This document shows, piece by piece, positions 26,176 through 36,180 of a DNA stretch of 64,000 nucleotides. The notes below the pieces were generated by a model. The model did not search any database. It was given only the letters and a program-made list of their open reading frames with translations, and was not told the origin of the DNA. The translations under genes were made by a program, and so were the position numbers. Origin of the DNA: Aurantibacter crassamenti (GTDB taxonomy: Bacteria > Bacteroidota > Bacteroidia > Flavobacteriales > Flavobacteriaceae); contig NZ_JAFBGM010000001.1 of NCBI RefSeq assembly GCF_016811105.1, positions 1-64,000 of the forward strand. The letters are read 5' to 3'. Numbering within the stretch: the first letter of the stretch is position 1; each line of letters starts with the position of its first letter.

Positions 26176-28616
26176 AATCGCTTAAGTCACTAGGGGTATT
26201 GCGGATAACTCATCTGATACTTTTTCTGGTAATTTCCAATTTATCAGTAGCACAGAATTCTACTCATGAATTAACAATAAAGGTCACTGAACAAAGCACT
26301 GGAGCCTCACTTGAAAATGCAAATATTGCTATTAGCCCATGTGCCTGTGGAGGAAAAACGGATGAAAATGGAATTTTAACAATAGCATTACCAGAAGAAA
26401 ACTATACGGTAACCATTACTTACGTTGGTTTTCAGCCACAAACTGAGCAGATAATTTTAAATAAGGATCAGTTGTTAGAGATTTATCTAAATGAACAAAC
26501 AGAACAGTTATCTGAGGTAGTTGTAAGTGCAAAGAAAGTGAATGAAAACATAGAATCTCCGCAAATGGGAGTTTTGCGTTTAGACACAAAAGATTTAAAA
26601 AAACTACCGACAATACTAGGCGAATTTGATGTTTTAAAGAGTGTTACTTTATTAGCCGGTGTAAATAGCGCGGGCGATGTTAGTAATGGTATTTCGGTAA
26701 GGGGTGGTTCTTTAGATCAGAATCTATTACTCTATGACTATGCCCCTATTTACAATCCCACACATTTGTTCGGACTTTTTTCCGTTTTTACGCCTGATAT
26801 AATATCAACCGTAGATTTATACAGAGCTAATATTCCTTCAAACTATGGTGGTAGAGTTGCTTCTGTGTTAGATATCAAGGTAAAAAATCCATATTCAGAT
26901 ACACTCAAATTAAGTGGAGGCATCGGTCTAGCATCAAGTAGGCTCCTTTTAGAAACACCAATTGTAAAAGATAAATTGATGCTTATAGCAGGAGTTAGAG
27001 GTGGTTTTACTGATTTTTTATTACCAATCTTCTCAAAACGTCTCAAGAATACAAAAGCCAAATTCGCTGACGCAACAGTAAAATTATTATATCTACCTAC
27101 AGAAAATGACCAAGTTAGTTTCACGGGCTTTTACAGTAAAGATTTTTATCAATTAGATTTAGTATCTGAGGTTCAAAACATAACGGCAGAAAGCAATCAG
27201 TATGATTTTAACACCTTTAACGGTACGCTAAATTGGATCCATTCATTTAACAACAAAACCTTCTTAAAAACGGTGTTAGTAGGAAGTCAATACACACCTA
27301 AAATAATATTTCCCCAGATTGAGAGTACGAATAAAATTGAGTATTCATCACGAATAAACACCTTAAGTTTTATTTCAGAACTCACTAAAGAAGTATCCAC
27401 AGATTTTGAATACAAAATTGGCGTGCAAGCCAATCAATATAAAATTAAACCGGGAGACTTAGACCCAGGTAATATTCCTGAATTTCGATCTGTATCGTTA
27501 AATTCGGAGACGAGTTATGAGTTATCAGGTTATCTGAATACAGATTGGAAACCAACTGATTATTTATCATTATCAGCAGGTTTACGTTACAATCACTTTT
27601 TATTTGTCGGGCCTTATAACTTGGCCACATTTGATGATACTGGAAATAATCTTGTAAGTACTGAATTCATTGAGAAAGGAAAAACGGTAACATCTTTTGA
27701 TGCTTTTGAACCACGACTTGGCTTATCATTACAATTTAGTGACAATACCTCAATCAAAGCCAGTTACGCTCGCATCAACCAATATGTTCAAAATTTATAT
27801 AATAGTACCACACCACTACCAACGTCACGATGGAAAACAAGTGACCCAAATATAAAGCCGCAAACAGGTGATACTTATGGTCTAGGCCTGTACCAAAATT
27901 TTTATGATAATGCTATAGAACTAAGCCTAGAGGGTTATTATAGAGAGACAAAAAATGTCTTAACCTATAAACCTGGAGCTGACTTTTTTTTAGAAGAGTT
28001 TATAGAAAAAGATGTTGTTCAAGGCCAAGGAAGCGCTTATGGGGCAGAGTTGAGTTTTAAAAAACCCAAAGGAAAAATTAACGGATGGTTTAACTACACC
28101 TGGTCTAGAAGCTTTTTACGATCTACAAATGCGACTTTAGGCGATCGTATCAATAACAACGATTGGTTTATTTCAGATTTTGATAGACCGCATGTTTTCA
28201 ATAGCACCATCAATTTTGAAGGCCACAAATACAATACTTTGAGCTTTAATTTTACGATGCAGTCCGGTAGACCGTATACACTTGCCAATGGAATAGTAAA
28301 GTTGGATGAGATTGATGTTCCTATTTTTTTAGAACGTAATAATGCCCGACTACCTGTTTACCATAGATTAGATTTATCTTGGAATGTTCATTTTAGCAAA
28401 AGCAAAGAGAATAAACGTTGGCAGAACGACTGGACATTTACAGTTTACAATGTATATAGCAGAGATAATCCATTGAATATTTTTTACACGCAAGAACCAG
28501 CTACCACAGGTGGTGGCAGTGCATTTATATTTGGCAATACACCATTGGGTGCAAACAGAATTTCGGTTATGAATAGTCCTATTTTCTCCTTGACATACAA
28601 TTTTACCTTTCAATAA
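26163..28616 (+). CDS. TonB-dependent receptor with carboxypeptidase-like N-domain
   Basis: The 817-residue outer-membrane receptor starts with a signal (LILFLVISNLSVAQ). A CarboxypepD_reg-like beta domain spans about 35-115 (TGASLENANIAI, GILTIALPEENYTVTITYVG). The plug spans about 130-235 (GVNSAGDVSNGISVRGGSLD, YDYAPIYNPTHLFGLF). The rest forms the 22-strand barrel, closing with LTYNFTFQ. It translocates a substrate with TonB energy. It overlaps the DUF4249 gene by 13 bases and is translationally coupled to it. No SusD-like gene is adjacent, so this is not a classical glycan SusCD pair. The substrate is unknown; metal chelates or peptides are possible. Confidence 0.93.
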   Translation: MDRLKSLKSLGVLRITHLILFLVISNLSVAQNSTHELTIKVTEQSTGASLENANIAISPCACGGKTDENGILTIALPEENYTVTITYVGFQPQTEQIILNKDQLLEIYLNEQTEQLSEVVVSAKKVNENIESPQMGVLRLDTKDLKKLPTILGEFDVLKSVTLLAGVNSAGDVSNGISVRGGSLDQNLLLYDYAPIYNPTHLFGLFSVFTPDIISTVDLYRANIPSNYGGRVASVLDIKVKNPYSDTLKLSGGIGLASSRLLLETPIVKDKLMLIAGVRGGFTDFLLPIFSKRLKNTKAKFADATVKLLYLPTENDQVSFTGFYSKDFYQLDLVSEVQNITAESNQYDFNTFNGTLNWIHSFNNKTFLKTVLVGSQYTPKIIFPQIESTNKIEYSSRINTLSFISELTKEVSTDFEYKIGVQANQYKIKPGDLDPGNIPEFRSVSLNSETSYELSGYLNTDWKPTDYLSLSAGLRYNHFLFVGPYNLATFDDTGNNLVSTEFIEKGKTVTSFDAFEPRLGLSLQFSDNTSIKASYARINQYVQNLYNSTTPLPTSRWKTSDPNIKPQTGDTYGLGLYQNFYDNAIELSLEGYYRETKNVLTYKPGADFFLEEFIEKDVVQGQGSAYGAELSFKKPKGKINGWFNYTWSRSFLRSTNATLGDRINNNDWFISDFDRPHVFNSTINFEGHKYNTLSFNFTMQSGRPYTLANGIVKLDEIDVPIFLERNNARLPVYHRLDLSWNVHFSKSKENKRWQNDWTFTVYNVYSRDNPLNIFYTQEPATTGGGSAFIFGNTPLGANRISVMNSPIFSLTYNFTFQ

Positions 28617-28811
28617 TTTTAAATTCGCCAGAATAATTAATTTGGATTTAAAGCGCACCCTATTTGTGCTTTACTTTTACCATTTAAGAATTTTTAATCC
28701 AGCTACCAAAGGTGAGAGTCTCCTAAAAAAATTATAAACTTACTTGAATTAACTATATATTTATCCACACCATTAATTTAATAGAACCCGTACTTTAAAA
28801 AAACACTACAC

Positions 28812-29351
28812 ATGAAACGATTAAGCATACAACTAGTACTAATTTTAGCCGCGTTCTTTATTTCGGTAAATTCTTCGGCACAAACTACTGAAATAATGGT
28901 AGCAGATAGCGCGTCTGTTGTTGATAAACGTTTAAAATTTGGGTGTGGATTTGGATTGAGTTTTGTGGGAGGTACTAACATTACCTTGTCTCCAAACTTA
29001 ATGTATAGTGTGAGTAATCAAGTATCAATAGGTGCAGGTGTTCAAGGAAGCTATACATCTATCAAAGATTTACAAAATACCACAACTTTTGGCGGTAATG
29101 TAATAGCACAGTATAATCCTATTCCTATGATGACAACCTTATTAGAATTTGCGCAACTGAAAGTAAATACTAAAACGGAAACCGTAACAGGTGAAGTTGA
29201 ACAAGATTATTGGGATTCTGCCTTATTTGTTGGCCTTGGTTTGAATGTATCAAAGAACATTATCATTGGCGCAAAATATAATCTTTTGTATGACAAAGAT
29301 GAAAGTGTATATACTAGCCCTATTTTGCCATTTGTGAATATATCCTTTTAG
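28812..29351 (+). CDS. Small outer-membrane beta-barrel protein
   Basis: The 179-residue protein has a signal peptide (LVLILAAFFISVNSSAQ). Alternating hydrophobic strands and glycines follow (FGCGFGLSFVGGTNITL, VSIGAGVQGSYTS, ALFVGLGLNVSKNI), with the end aromatic residue (FVNISF). This fits an eight-stranded OmpA/OmpX-like or PorT-like barrel. Function is unknown, and structural or transport-associated roles are possible. It lies about 195 bases after the TonB receptor on the same strand and could be co-regulated, though the gap argues for its own promoter. Confidence 0.75.
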   Translation: MKRLSIQLVLILAAFFISVNSSAQTTEIMVADSASVVDKRLKFGCGFGLSFVGGTNITLSPNLMYSVSNQVSIGAGVQGSYTSIKDLQNTTTFGGNVIAQYNPIPMMTTLLEFAQLKVNTKTETVTGEVEQDYWDSALFVGLGLNVSKNIIIGAKYNLLYDKDESVYTSPILPFVNISF

Positions 29352-29492
29352 AAAAATAAACCCTATAATACCATTTTTGCGATTTTAATATCAGGTGAAA
29401 TAGACAACCTGCTAAAAGTCGACAACAACCGAATTTCAGATTAAAAATTAATCCCTTATTTTAGATTCTCTTTTGAAATAAGTTCACCAATC

Positions 29493-30281
29493 ATGAAGTC
29501 CATTTGTTCGCTGTTAGTTCTACTCTGCATTGTATCGTGTGGTACTTCACAAATCGTAAAAAAAGAGCTACCAGACAAACTTGTAGTTCTAACTTTTGAT
29601 GATGCACCCGCAAGCCAATATTCAGTAGTAGCACCGTTGCTAAAAGAATACGGTTTTGGTGCCACTTTTTTTGTTTGTGAGTTTCCCCCAAACCAAAAAG
29701 ACAGCACTTTATATATGAACTGGCGGCAAATTAAAACCCTAGATAATATGGGTTTTGAAATTGCAAATCATACCCACACGCATGCTAATGTTTCTAAATT
29801 ATCTCACACAGAATTCAACACAGAATTAACATATATTGAAAACAAATGTGATTCACTCGGCATCTCAAAACCAAATAATTTTGCGTACCCAGGCTATGGG
29901 TTGAATGCGCAAGTTTTAGATTATTTACAAGATAAAAAGTACGTATTTGCTCGTGCAGGTGGTAGCAGACCATACGACCCATTGATAGACCATCCTTTTC
30001 TTATCCCTAGTTGGGCAACAGATGCTGACAATAAAACAGAAATTATTACAGCACTAGAAAAAGCAGAAAAAGGAAAAATCATCGTGTTGACACTTCACGG
30101 CGTACCCGATATTGAACATCCTTGGGTAACAACCCCCCCAGAATTATTCAAAGAATATTTAGAGTATTTGAAACTACATAAGTACAATGTCATTTCACTA
30201 ATCGACTTGCAACGCTATATAGATGTTGCAGAAGCAAAGAAACGTATAACACCTGATTTAGATAAAACGCTAAAAAATTAA
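29493..30281 (+). CDS. Polysaccharide deacetylase-family lipoprotein
   Basis: The 262-residue protein has a lipobox LLCIVSC (Cys16) and a CE4 NodB-type domain. Motif 1 is VVLTFDDAPA (catalytic base and metal Asp). Motif 2 is FEIANHTHTHAN (metal histidines). Motif 3 is NNFAYPGYG, with the usual R replaced by A in RPPYG-like motifs. Motif 4 is IIVLTLHGVPD. It may remove acetyl groups from a glycan at the cell surface, helping the following lyase and hydrolases. It starts a same-strand block with the heparinase-like lyase 71 bases later. Substrate is not determined. Confidence 0.88.
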   Translation: MKSICSLLVLLCIVSCGTSQIVKKELPDKLVVLTFDDAPASQYSVVAPLLKEYGFGATFFVCEFPPNQKDSTLYMNWRQIKTLDNMGFEIANHTHTHANVSKLSHTEFNTELTYIENKCDSLGISKPNNFAYPGYGLNAQVLDYLQDKKYVFARAGGSRPYDPLIDHPFLIPSWATDADNKTEIITALEKAEKGKIIVLTLHGVPDIEHPWVTTPPELFKEYLEYLKLHKYNVISLIDLQRYIDVAEAKKRITPDLDKTLKN

Positions 30282-30352
30282 ATACATCAATTCAAATTCA
30301 GTTTCTTATCAAGAATACAAATCAAACTACAAACTAAACCAAACAAGTGCTC

Positions 30353-32401
30353 ATGTCTAAAATTATAAATTCACTTTTATTACTAATTCTACTAATAAGC
30401 TTTTCTGAAAAAGGAGTTGCTCAAAAAAGTTGGCAAGAAATTTCAACAGTAGAAGACGTTTACACCAATTACCCAAACGTCATCATAAATATGTTAGGTC
30501 AATTTAACCTTGAGTACAAAGGTCTTGAGAAAGTGAAATTAGCGTATGCTGATGACAATATAGTTTTGGCATGTAATGAACTACTTGCTTACTATAAAAA
30601 TGGAAGCATGGCGCCAGACTTACGAAAAGCAACACCAAAAAAAACGAATGAAACACGTGCCGTAGCTGATACCACTTTAACTGATGTACTCTTTGTGCAA
30701 AATGTAAGAGGAAAAGTTCCTGTTGGTGCTGATGGTCATCGCGATTGGTATTACAAAGGACCCAATAACGACAAAGAATGGGCTTGGTTATCAAATCGTC
30801 ACAGTCAACTATCTGGAGTGTATTCAACATATTTAGAAACGGGAAATCCAAAATATGCGGAATATATTGATTTATTTTTACGAGATTTTATAATCAAGAG
30901 TATGCCCTACCCTGCAGTAAAAAGCAGCACTTCTGTATGGCGTGGATTAGAAGTGTCATTTCGAGCAAAAGTTTGGCCCAAAATTTTCTTCGGATTATTA
31001 AATAGTGAATATATCACCCCTGCTACCCAACTTTTAATTCTTAGTAGTTTGCCCGATCATGCACATTATAACAGAAATTTTCACTCAGGAAACAATTGGC
31101 TAACAATGGAAATATCAGCTTTAGCTACAGTTGCTGCATATTTTCCAGAATTTAAAAAATCTGATGCTTGGTTAGATTATGCCATTGGCGCCATGACCGA
31201 AAGTATGAAAGATCAAGTATATGCTGATGGTGTACAAACAGAACTTACTTCACACTATCATAATGTATCCCTATTAAATTTTGAACTTTTCAAAGAAATT
31301 TGTGATAAAGCAAATAAAGAGCTTCCTGATTTTTTCAATAAGACAATTAAGGCTATGTACAGTTATATTTCGCATGTGGTTCGCCCTAGTGGTTACCGTA
31401 TACTTAACAACGATGGCGATAAAGGTAGTGACCGAAAATATATTTTAAAAGGCGCAAAACTATTCAATCACCCTGATTGGGAATACATTGCAACCAATGG
31501 TGAAACGGGTACCAAACCTACAGACGGCCCATCTTATTTTTATCCATGGGCAGGGCATTTTGTTTCTAGAAGTGGTTTCGACGCTGATGCACAATGGTCC
31601 TTTTTTGATATTGGCCCTTGGGGCAGTGGTCATCAACATAATGATAAATTACACCTTTCAATTTCGGCCTATGGTAGAGATCTTTTAGTTGATTCTGGTC
31701 GTTTTGCATACACAGGTGAAGTAGCAGAAAAATTTCGCCCATACGCCAAAGGTAGTGCTGGGCATAACCTAATCTTAATTGACGGAAAAGGTCAGCAACC
31801 CGGACCAAAACTAGCTGAGAAACCGGTAGATCAAAATCATTTTAAAATTAGAGACAATTTTGATTATGCCTCCAATTCTTTTGATCAGTTTATTGATTTA
31901 AAAGGTAATGCAAAACATACACGTAGCATATTTTATGTACGTGGAGAATTTTGGGTTGTAATTGATCGAATTACAACCGACACTCCTCGAAAAATTGATG
32001 CCTTGTGGCACTGGCACCCTGAAAATAAGGTAGTACAAAACGGCCAAATTGTTAGCACGAATAATACGCGTGGTAATCTTGCAATCATCCCAGTTGGTAA
32101 ACAGAATTTTGATATTAAATTTACTAGTGGACAAGAAAATCCTGAAATTCAAGGTTGGTATAGTCCTGAGTATAATCTTTTTGAACCCAACACCGCAAGT
32201 TCTTATAGTACAACCATAAATTCAGATACTACTTTAGTGTGGCTACTTGTTCCTTCAGAAAGTGTCACCCCAAAATTAAAAGCTAAAATAAATAAAGAAA
32301 CTAAAGACGAAGTTCACCTTTCTGTAAAGTCTAAAACAAAATCATGGCAATTAACAATTCCCTTTAACAATAGTGCTGATGCAAAAATGATCCTCAAGTA
32401 A
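30353..32401 (+). CDS. Heparinase II/III-family polysaccharide lyase
   Basis: From ATG 30353 the product is 682 residues with a signal peptide (LLLLILLISFSEKGVAQ). A GTG six bases upstream is less likely. Residues about 30-400 form an alpha/alpha toroid (HYNRNFHSGNNWLTMEISALAT, ELTSHYHNVSLLNFELF). These resemble the Asn/His/Tyr centre of heparinase-type lyases. Residues about 410-680 are the C-terminal beta-sheet domain (Heparinase_II_III), with GSGHQHNDKLHLSISAYGRD and DSGRFAYTG. Such enzymes beta-eliminate uronate-containing polysaccharides. The neighbouring GH28 and GH105 genes suggest a uronic acid polymer such as rhamnogalacturonan-, pectin- or ulvan-like material, not heparin. The CAZy family cannot be fixed by eye. 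Confidence 0.9.
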   Translation: MSKIINSLLLLILLISFSEKGVAQKSWQEISTVEDVYTNYPNVIINMLGQFNLEYKGLEKVKLAYADDNIVLACNELLAYYKNGSMAPDLRKATPKKTNETRAVADTTLTDVLFVQNVRGKVPVGADGHRDWYYKGPNNDKEWAWLSNRHSQLSGVYSTYLETGNPKYAEYIDLFLRDFIIKSMPYPAVKSSTSVWRGLEVSFRAKVWPKIFFGLLNSEYITPATQLLILSSLPDHAHYNRNFHSGNNWLTMEISALATVAAYFPEFKKSDAWLDYAIGAMTESMKDQVYADGVQTELTSHYHNVSLLNFELFKEICDKANKELPDFFNKTIKAMYSYISHVVRPSGYRILNNDGDKGSDRKYILKGAKLFNHPDWEYIATNGETGTKPTDGPSYFYPWAGHFVSRSGFDADAQWSFFDIGPWGSGHQHNDKLHLSISAYGRDLLVDSGRFAYTGEVAEKFRPYAKGSAGHNLILIDGKGQQPGPKLAEKPVDQNHFKIRDNFDYASNSFDQFIDLKGNAKHTRSIFYVRGEFWVVIDRITTDTPRKIDALWHWHPENKVVQNGQIVSTNNTRGNLAIIPVGKQNFDIKFTSGQENPEIQGWYSPEYNLFEPNTASSYSTTINSDTTLVWLLVPSESVTPKLKAKINKETKDEVHLSVKSKTKSWQLTIPFNNSADAKMILK

Positions 32402-32489
32402 TTTTTATTTTAATACTATATTTAATGGTTTGAGATTATTAGTATGCATCCTTTAAATTTTAAGAGTTTACAATTTAAATTATAAAACT

Positions 32490-33143
32490 ATGAAACAGGT
32501 ATATTGTATTCTAATTTTAAGTTTGGTCTGTTTATCATCAGCTGCGCAAGGGTATTATGAAGAAACGACACATTATATTTTTCCCGAATTCAAAAAGGGA
32601 ATCGTACTTATGAAATCTGGACAAAAGAATGTTTCGTCATTAAATTATAATTCATTAACTGAAGAAATGATTTTTGAAGATAAAGGCAACAAATTGGCAA
32701 TTGCAGATGCACAATTAGAAGTTATAGATACTGTATATATTGAAGAAAGAAAATTTATTCTTTTGGAGAATAAGTTTATTGAAGTTTTAAACCAACCAAA
32801 ATGGTCACTATTTGTGGCACATAAATGTAAATTAAAAAATTTAGGAAGAACCTCTAGTTATGGTACGAAATCTCAAGCATCATCAGATAATTCAGTGACA
32901 AAATTAGAGACACAAGGTTTGTATTATGATTTAAATTTACCCGATCAGTTTGAAACTAAACCGTTTAACCAATATTGGTTACAGCGAAATGGCGAGCTAA
33001 AAAAAATCGTAAACATGAGAGAATTGAAAAAACTCTATAAAGCTAAAAAAGATCAACTAAAAGGCTATTTAAAAGAGCATGATGTAAGATTTGATAATCA
33101 AGAGAATATAGTTGAGTTAATTCAATTTTTAGAATCTAAATAA
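32490..33143 (+). CDS. Secreted protein of unknown function (217 aa)
   Basis: A clear signal peptide (ILILSLVCLSSAAQG) is followed by about 195 residues with no domain I recognise. The early part is predicted beta (YIFPEFKKGIVLMKSGQKN, YIEERKFILLENKFIEVL). The C-terminal third is helical and lysine-rich (MRELKKLYKAKKDQLKGYLKEHD). The pattern resembles small periplasmic proteins of Bacteroidota whose genes scatter widely. It sits 89 bases after the lyase and 80 bases before a GH28 on the same strand, but nothing in the sequence ties it to carbohydrate binding. Confidence 0.7.
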   Translation: MKQVYCILILSLVCLSSAAQGYYEETTHYIFPEFKKGIVLMKSGQKNVSSLNYNSLTEEMIFEDKGNKLAIADAQLEVIDTVYIEERKFILLENKFIEVLNQPKWSLFVAHKCKLKNLGRTSSYGTKSQASSDNSVTKLETQGLYYDLNLPDQFETKPFNQYWLQRNGELKKIVNMRELKKLYKAKKDQLKGYLKEHDVRFDNQENIVELIQFLESK

Positions 33144-33222
33144 CAAGGTTAAACAAAACATAAACACCAGCCGAGTCAAAAAAATGACATCAATAAATTA
33201 CAATTTGTTCACAGTTTTTAAA

Positions 33223-34803
33223 ATGAAGAAAAACACGAAACGCTTTTTAATTATCCTTCCACTATTATTGCTTTTTTGTCTTTCAATGAAAAGTAGCACC
33301 GGTATAAATGAGCCAAAGAAAAAAGAGTTTCTTATTACAAAATATGGGGCTGTCGCTGACGGTACAACTATAAATACTTTAGCAATACAAAAAGCAATTG
33401 ATTTAGCTACGAAAAGAAAAAATGGAGGTATTGTTGTTTTTCCGAAAGGTCGGTTTTTATCGGGTAGTATTGTGTTGAAAGATAATGTAGAGTTATTTTT
33501 TGAAGAAGGTGCCGTTTTATTGGGTAGCACCAACCCAAGTGATTATCATAAAATTAATTTTGAAGGTCGACCTTCTTCACCTAAAAAAGATGACAATTCA
33601 CAGCTAGCTTTAATTTTAGCAAATAAAGCAAATCATATAAAGTTAAGCGGAAAGGGTACTATTGATGGTCAAGGCTTAAAATTAGCTTTAGCTGTAGATA
33701 GTTTGCATCATGCAGGTATCACAATAGATCCAAATTATAATACGCGTAGAAATAGGCCCAATGAAACCATGCGGCCAAAATTATTTCGTTTCTCACAATG
33801 TAATGATGTGGTTATTGAAGATTTGAATGTAGGTGCAGCGTCATGTTGGGGCTTATCTTTTGAGCTATGTTCAAACTTAACTATTGATGGACTTACCATT
33901 GTAAATCGTTCGTACTGGAATAATGACGGCATCGATATTACCGATTGTAAAAATGTAAAAATTATAAATTGTGATGTTGATGCAGCTGATGATGGTATAT
34001 GCTTAAAATCATATTACCCAGGCCACTTTAATGATTCCATTTATATCGCAAACTGTACCATTCGTTCAAGTGCCAGTGCTATCAAATTTGGGACAGCATC
34101 CTACGGCGGATTTAAAAATGTAACCATTGAAGACATTAAAGTATTTGACACTTTTAGATCGGCGGTAGCTATTCAAACAGTAGACGGCGGTTTTATTGAA
34201 AATGTATCTATCAATAATATTGAAGCTGTTAATACCGGGAATGCATTTTTCATTCGCTTAGGACATAGAGATGGTGAAACCCCTGGTAGTGTTAAAAATG
34301 TTACTATTAAAAATATAAAAGTTCAGGTGCCATTTGGCCGACCAGATATTAACTATGATTTACGCGGACCTGAAGTGAATTTTTTCCATAATCCATTTTC
34401 ATCAGCCATTGTAGGCATTCCAGGTCATAAGGTGGAAAATGTTACCATAGAAAATATAGAAATTGAATTTCCAGGTGGCGCATTCAAAGGTATGGCCTAT
34501 GTACCTTTAAGTAGATTAGATGCTGTACCGGAAGTTATAAAAGGGAGTCCCGAATTCTCAATGTTTGGCGAGTATCCTGCTTACGGTTTGTATGTAAGAC
34601 ATGCAGCTGGCATCACTTTAAAAAACATCCAGTTTACCTTAGCTAAAAGTGATTTTAGACCCGCTTTTGTTTTTGATGACGTTACAGACATCACCATGGA
34701 GAAAATTAATTTGCCGAAACTCTCGCAAGGGCAAATCATATTAAAAGACTCTGAAAAAACAACTTTAGATGATGGTGCTGCTGGTCTTGTTCAAAAGTAT
34801 TAG
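33223..34803 (+). CDS. GH28-like parallel beta-helix protein, atypical active site
   Basis: From ATG 33223 the product is 526 residues; the ATG at 33184 would add 13 residues before the signal peptide. It opens with the polygalacturonase N-terminus (YGAVADGTTINTLAIQKAID, GGIVVFPKGRFLSGSI) and folds as a right-handed beta helix. The acidic sites NNDGID and DADDG-type AADDGICLKS are present. The canonical GHG histidine and the RxK pair of GH28 are missing, being replaced by SASAIKFGTAS and FRSAVAIQTV. It therefore either uses a variant site or belongs to a GH28-like subgroup acting on another uronate polymer. It is followed by GH105, consistent with stepwise depolymerisation. Confidence 0.85.
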   Translation: MKKNTKRFLIILPLLLLFCLSMKSSTGINEPKKKEFLITKYGAVADGTTINTLAIQKAIDLATKRKNGGIVVFPKGRFLSGSIVLKDNVELFFEEGAVLLGSTNPSDYHKINFEGRPSSPKKDDNSQLALILANKANHIKLSGKGTIDGQGLKLALAVDSLHHAGITIDPNYNTRRNRPNETMRPKLFRFSQCNDVVIEDLNVGAASCWGLSFELCSNLTIDGLTIVNRSYWNNDGIDITDCKNVKIINCDVDAADDGICLKSYYPGHFNDSIYIANCTIRSSASAIKFGTASYGGFKNVTIEDIKVFDTFRSAVAIQTVDGGFIENVSINNIEAVNTGNAFFIRLGHRDGETPGSVKNVTIKNIKVQVPFGRPDINYDLRGPEVNFFHNPFSSAIVGIPGHKVENVTIENIEIEFPGGAFKGMAYVPLSRLDAVPEVIKGSPEFSMFGEYPAYGLYVRHAAGITLKNIQFTLAKSDFRPAFVFDDVTDITMEKINLPKLSQGQIILKDSEKTTLDDGAAGLVQKY

Positions 34804-34917
34804 TGACTTGTAACTTAGTATAGTTTTAGATGCAATTGGCTTAATGTAAAGGACAAATTTTAATAAAGACTGTAAAAAATAGTCGATAAAACGAGAATTG
34901 AATTTTTAAAAATAATC

Positions 34918-36090
34918 ATGAAAAAACTATTGCTACTTTTCTTAGTACTGGCTTTTTGTAATTCATTGGCAGGACAATCAAAAGATATTGGTTCCGAATT
35001 ATCAGACGCACTAATCGAACGGTATCAGCCTACCATAAACACCTTAACTAAAAAAGGATGGGACCATTCAAATAGTATTATTTTACATGGGATGGAAAAA
35101 ATATATTTAAAAAATAAGAATCAATCTTACTTAAAATACATTCAAGGGTTTGTTGATTCATTTATAAATGAAAAAGGTATCATAACTAAATGGAAACCGG
35201 AGTTAGATGGACTGCATCCAGGAATATTATGTTTGTTTTTATTTGAACAAACGGGTAATGTAAAGTATAAAAATGCAGCCACAAATATTAGAAATTCACT
35301 AATTGGTACAGCTACAACACCGAGTGTTTTTAATAAAACACCTGATGGTGGCTATTGGCATAAAAACAAAAGTCATTATGACGATGTTATGACCATTGAT
35401 GGAGCCTATATGGCTAATCCGTTTTTAGTTAAATATGGTGTGTTATTTAATGATAAAGAAAGTATTGATATCGCTACTTTTCAACTTTTACTGGTTGCAG
35501 AAAGATCTTTTAATATCTCGAATAATCTAGCCTATCATGGATGGGATTATACTAAAAGTAGACCATGGGCTAATCCCATTACAGGTACATCTACTGAAAT
35601 ATGGAGTAGAAGCATGGGGTGGTTTTCCATGGCTTTAGTTGATATTTTAGAATATCTACCTAAATCACATAAAGATTACAATCGAATAGTTTATTTATTT
35701 CAACAAATAGCTATCGGAATTAAGAATTCTCAAAATGAATCTGATGGAATGTGGTATCATATGATGAATCACAAAGAATTAAAAGATAATTACCCTGAAA
35801 CAAGTGGCTCGGGTATGATGCTTTATGCATTAAAAAAAGGAATAAAGCATGGCTGGTTAGATCAAACCTATACACCAATAACAGAAAATGCTTGGAAGGG
35901 TTTAAAAACTTTTATAACTACATATGAAGATGGTAAACCACAAATAAATTCGTCTACACCTGGTATAGGCATTCAAAATAATGTACAAGATTATTTATCA
36001 GTTCGGCCTGTTAGTTGTCCATCAACAGATGAGAAACAACATCCCCATGGTTATTGTGCTGTTTTAATGGCAGCATCCGTAATGGAATAA
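34918..36090 (+). CDS. GH105 unsaturated rhamnogalacturonyl hydrolase-like enzyme
   Basis: The 390-residue protein has a signal peptide (LLLFLVLAFCNSLAGQ). The (alpha/alpha)6 barrel shows GYWHKNKSHYDDVMTIDGAYM with the catalytic aspartate pair, STEIWSRSMGWFSMALVDIL and ETSGSGMMLYALKKGI. These are typical of YteR/GH105, which cleaves the delta-4,5-unsaturated uronate left by polysaccharide lyases. It is the natural partner of the lyase coded at 30.4 kb. It closes the plus-strand block and faces the FKBP gene, with a hairpin between them. Confidence 0.9.
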   Translation: MKKLLLLFLVLAFCNSLAGQSKDIGSELSDALIERYQPTINTLTKKGWDHSNSIILHGMEKIYLKNKNQSYLKYIQGFVDSFINEKGIITKWKPELDGLHPGILCLFLFEQTGNVKYKNAATNIRNSLIGTATTPSVFNKTPDGGYWHKNKSHYDDVMTIDGAYMANPFLVKYGVLFNDKESIDIATFQLLLVAERSFNISNNLAYHGWDYTKSRPWANPITGTSTEIWSRSMGWFSMALVDILEYLPKSHKDYNRIVYLFQQIAIGIKNSQNESDGMWYHMMNHKELKDNYPETSGSGMMLYALKKGIKHGWLDQTYTPITENAWKGLKTFITTYEDGKPQINSSTPGIGIQNNVQDYLSVRPVSCPSTDEKQHPHGYCAVLMAASVME

Positions 36091-36118
36091 CCAGTGGTTC
36101 TATTAAAACAAAAACCCA

Positions 36119-36154
36119 ATAGCCTTTGAGTTAAGTACTCTACTCAAAGGCTAT
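36119..36154 (-). terminator. Terminator between convergent GH105 and FKBP genes
   Basis: A 13-bp perfect stem, ATAGCCTTTGAGT (36119-36131) / ACTCAAAGGCTAT (36142-36154), has a ten-base loop. On the minus strand it is followed by TGGGTTTTTGTTTTAA, a good U-tract for the FKBP transcript. On the plus strand it is followed by CAGGAAAACTTT, a poorer tail, so termination is probably stronger for the minus-strand gene. Confidence 0.8.
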
Positions 36155-36180
36155 CAGGAAAACTTTAAAATAGAATATAT

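Noticed and set aside
25021-28616. DUF4249 and TonB receptor as a SusCD glycan importer
   Set aside because: The lipoprotein is DUF4249-like and not SusD-like; it lacks the helical TPR core of SusD and is half beta-structured.
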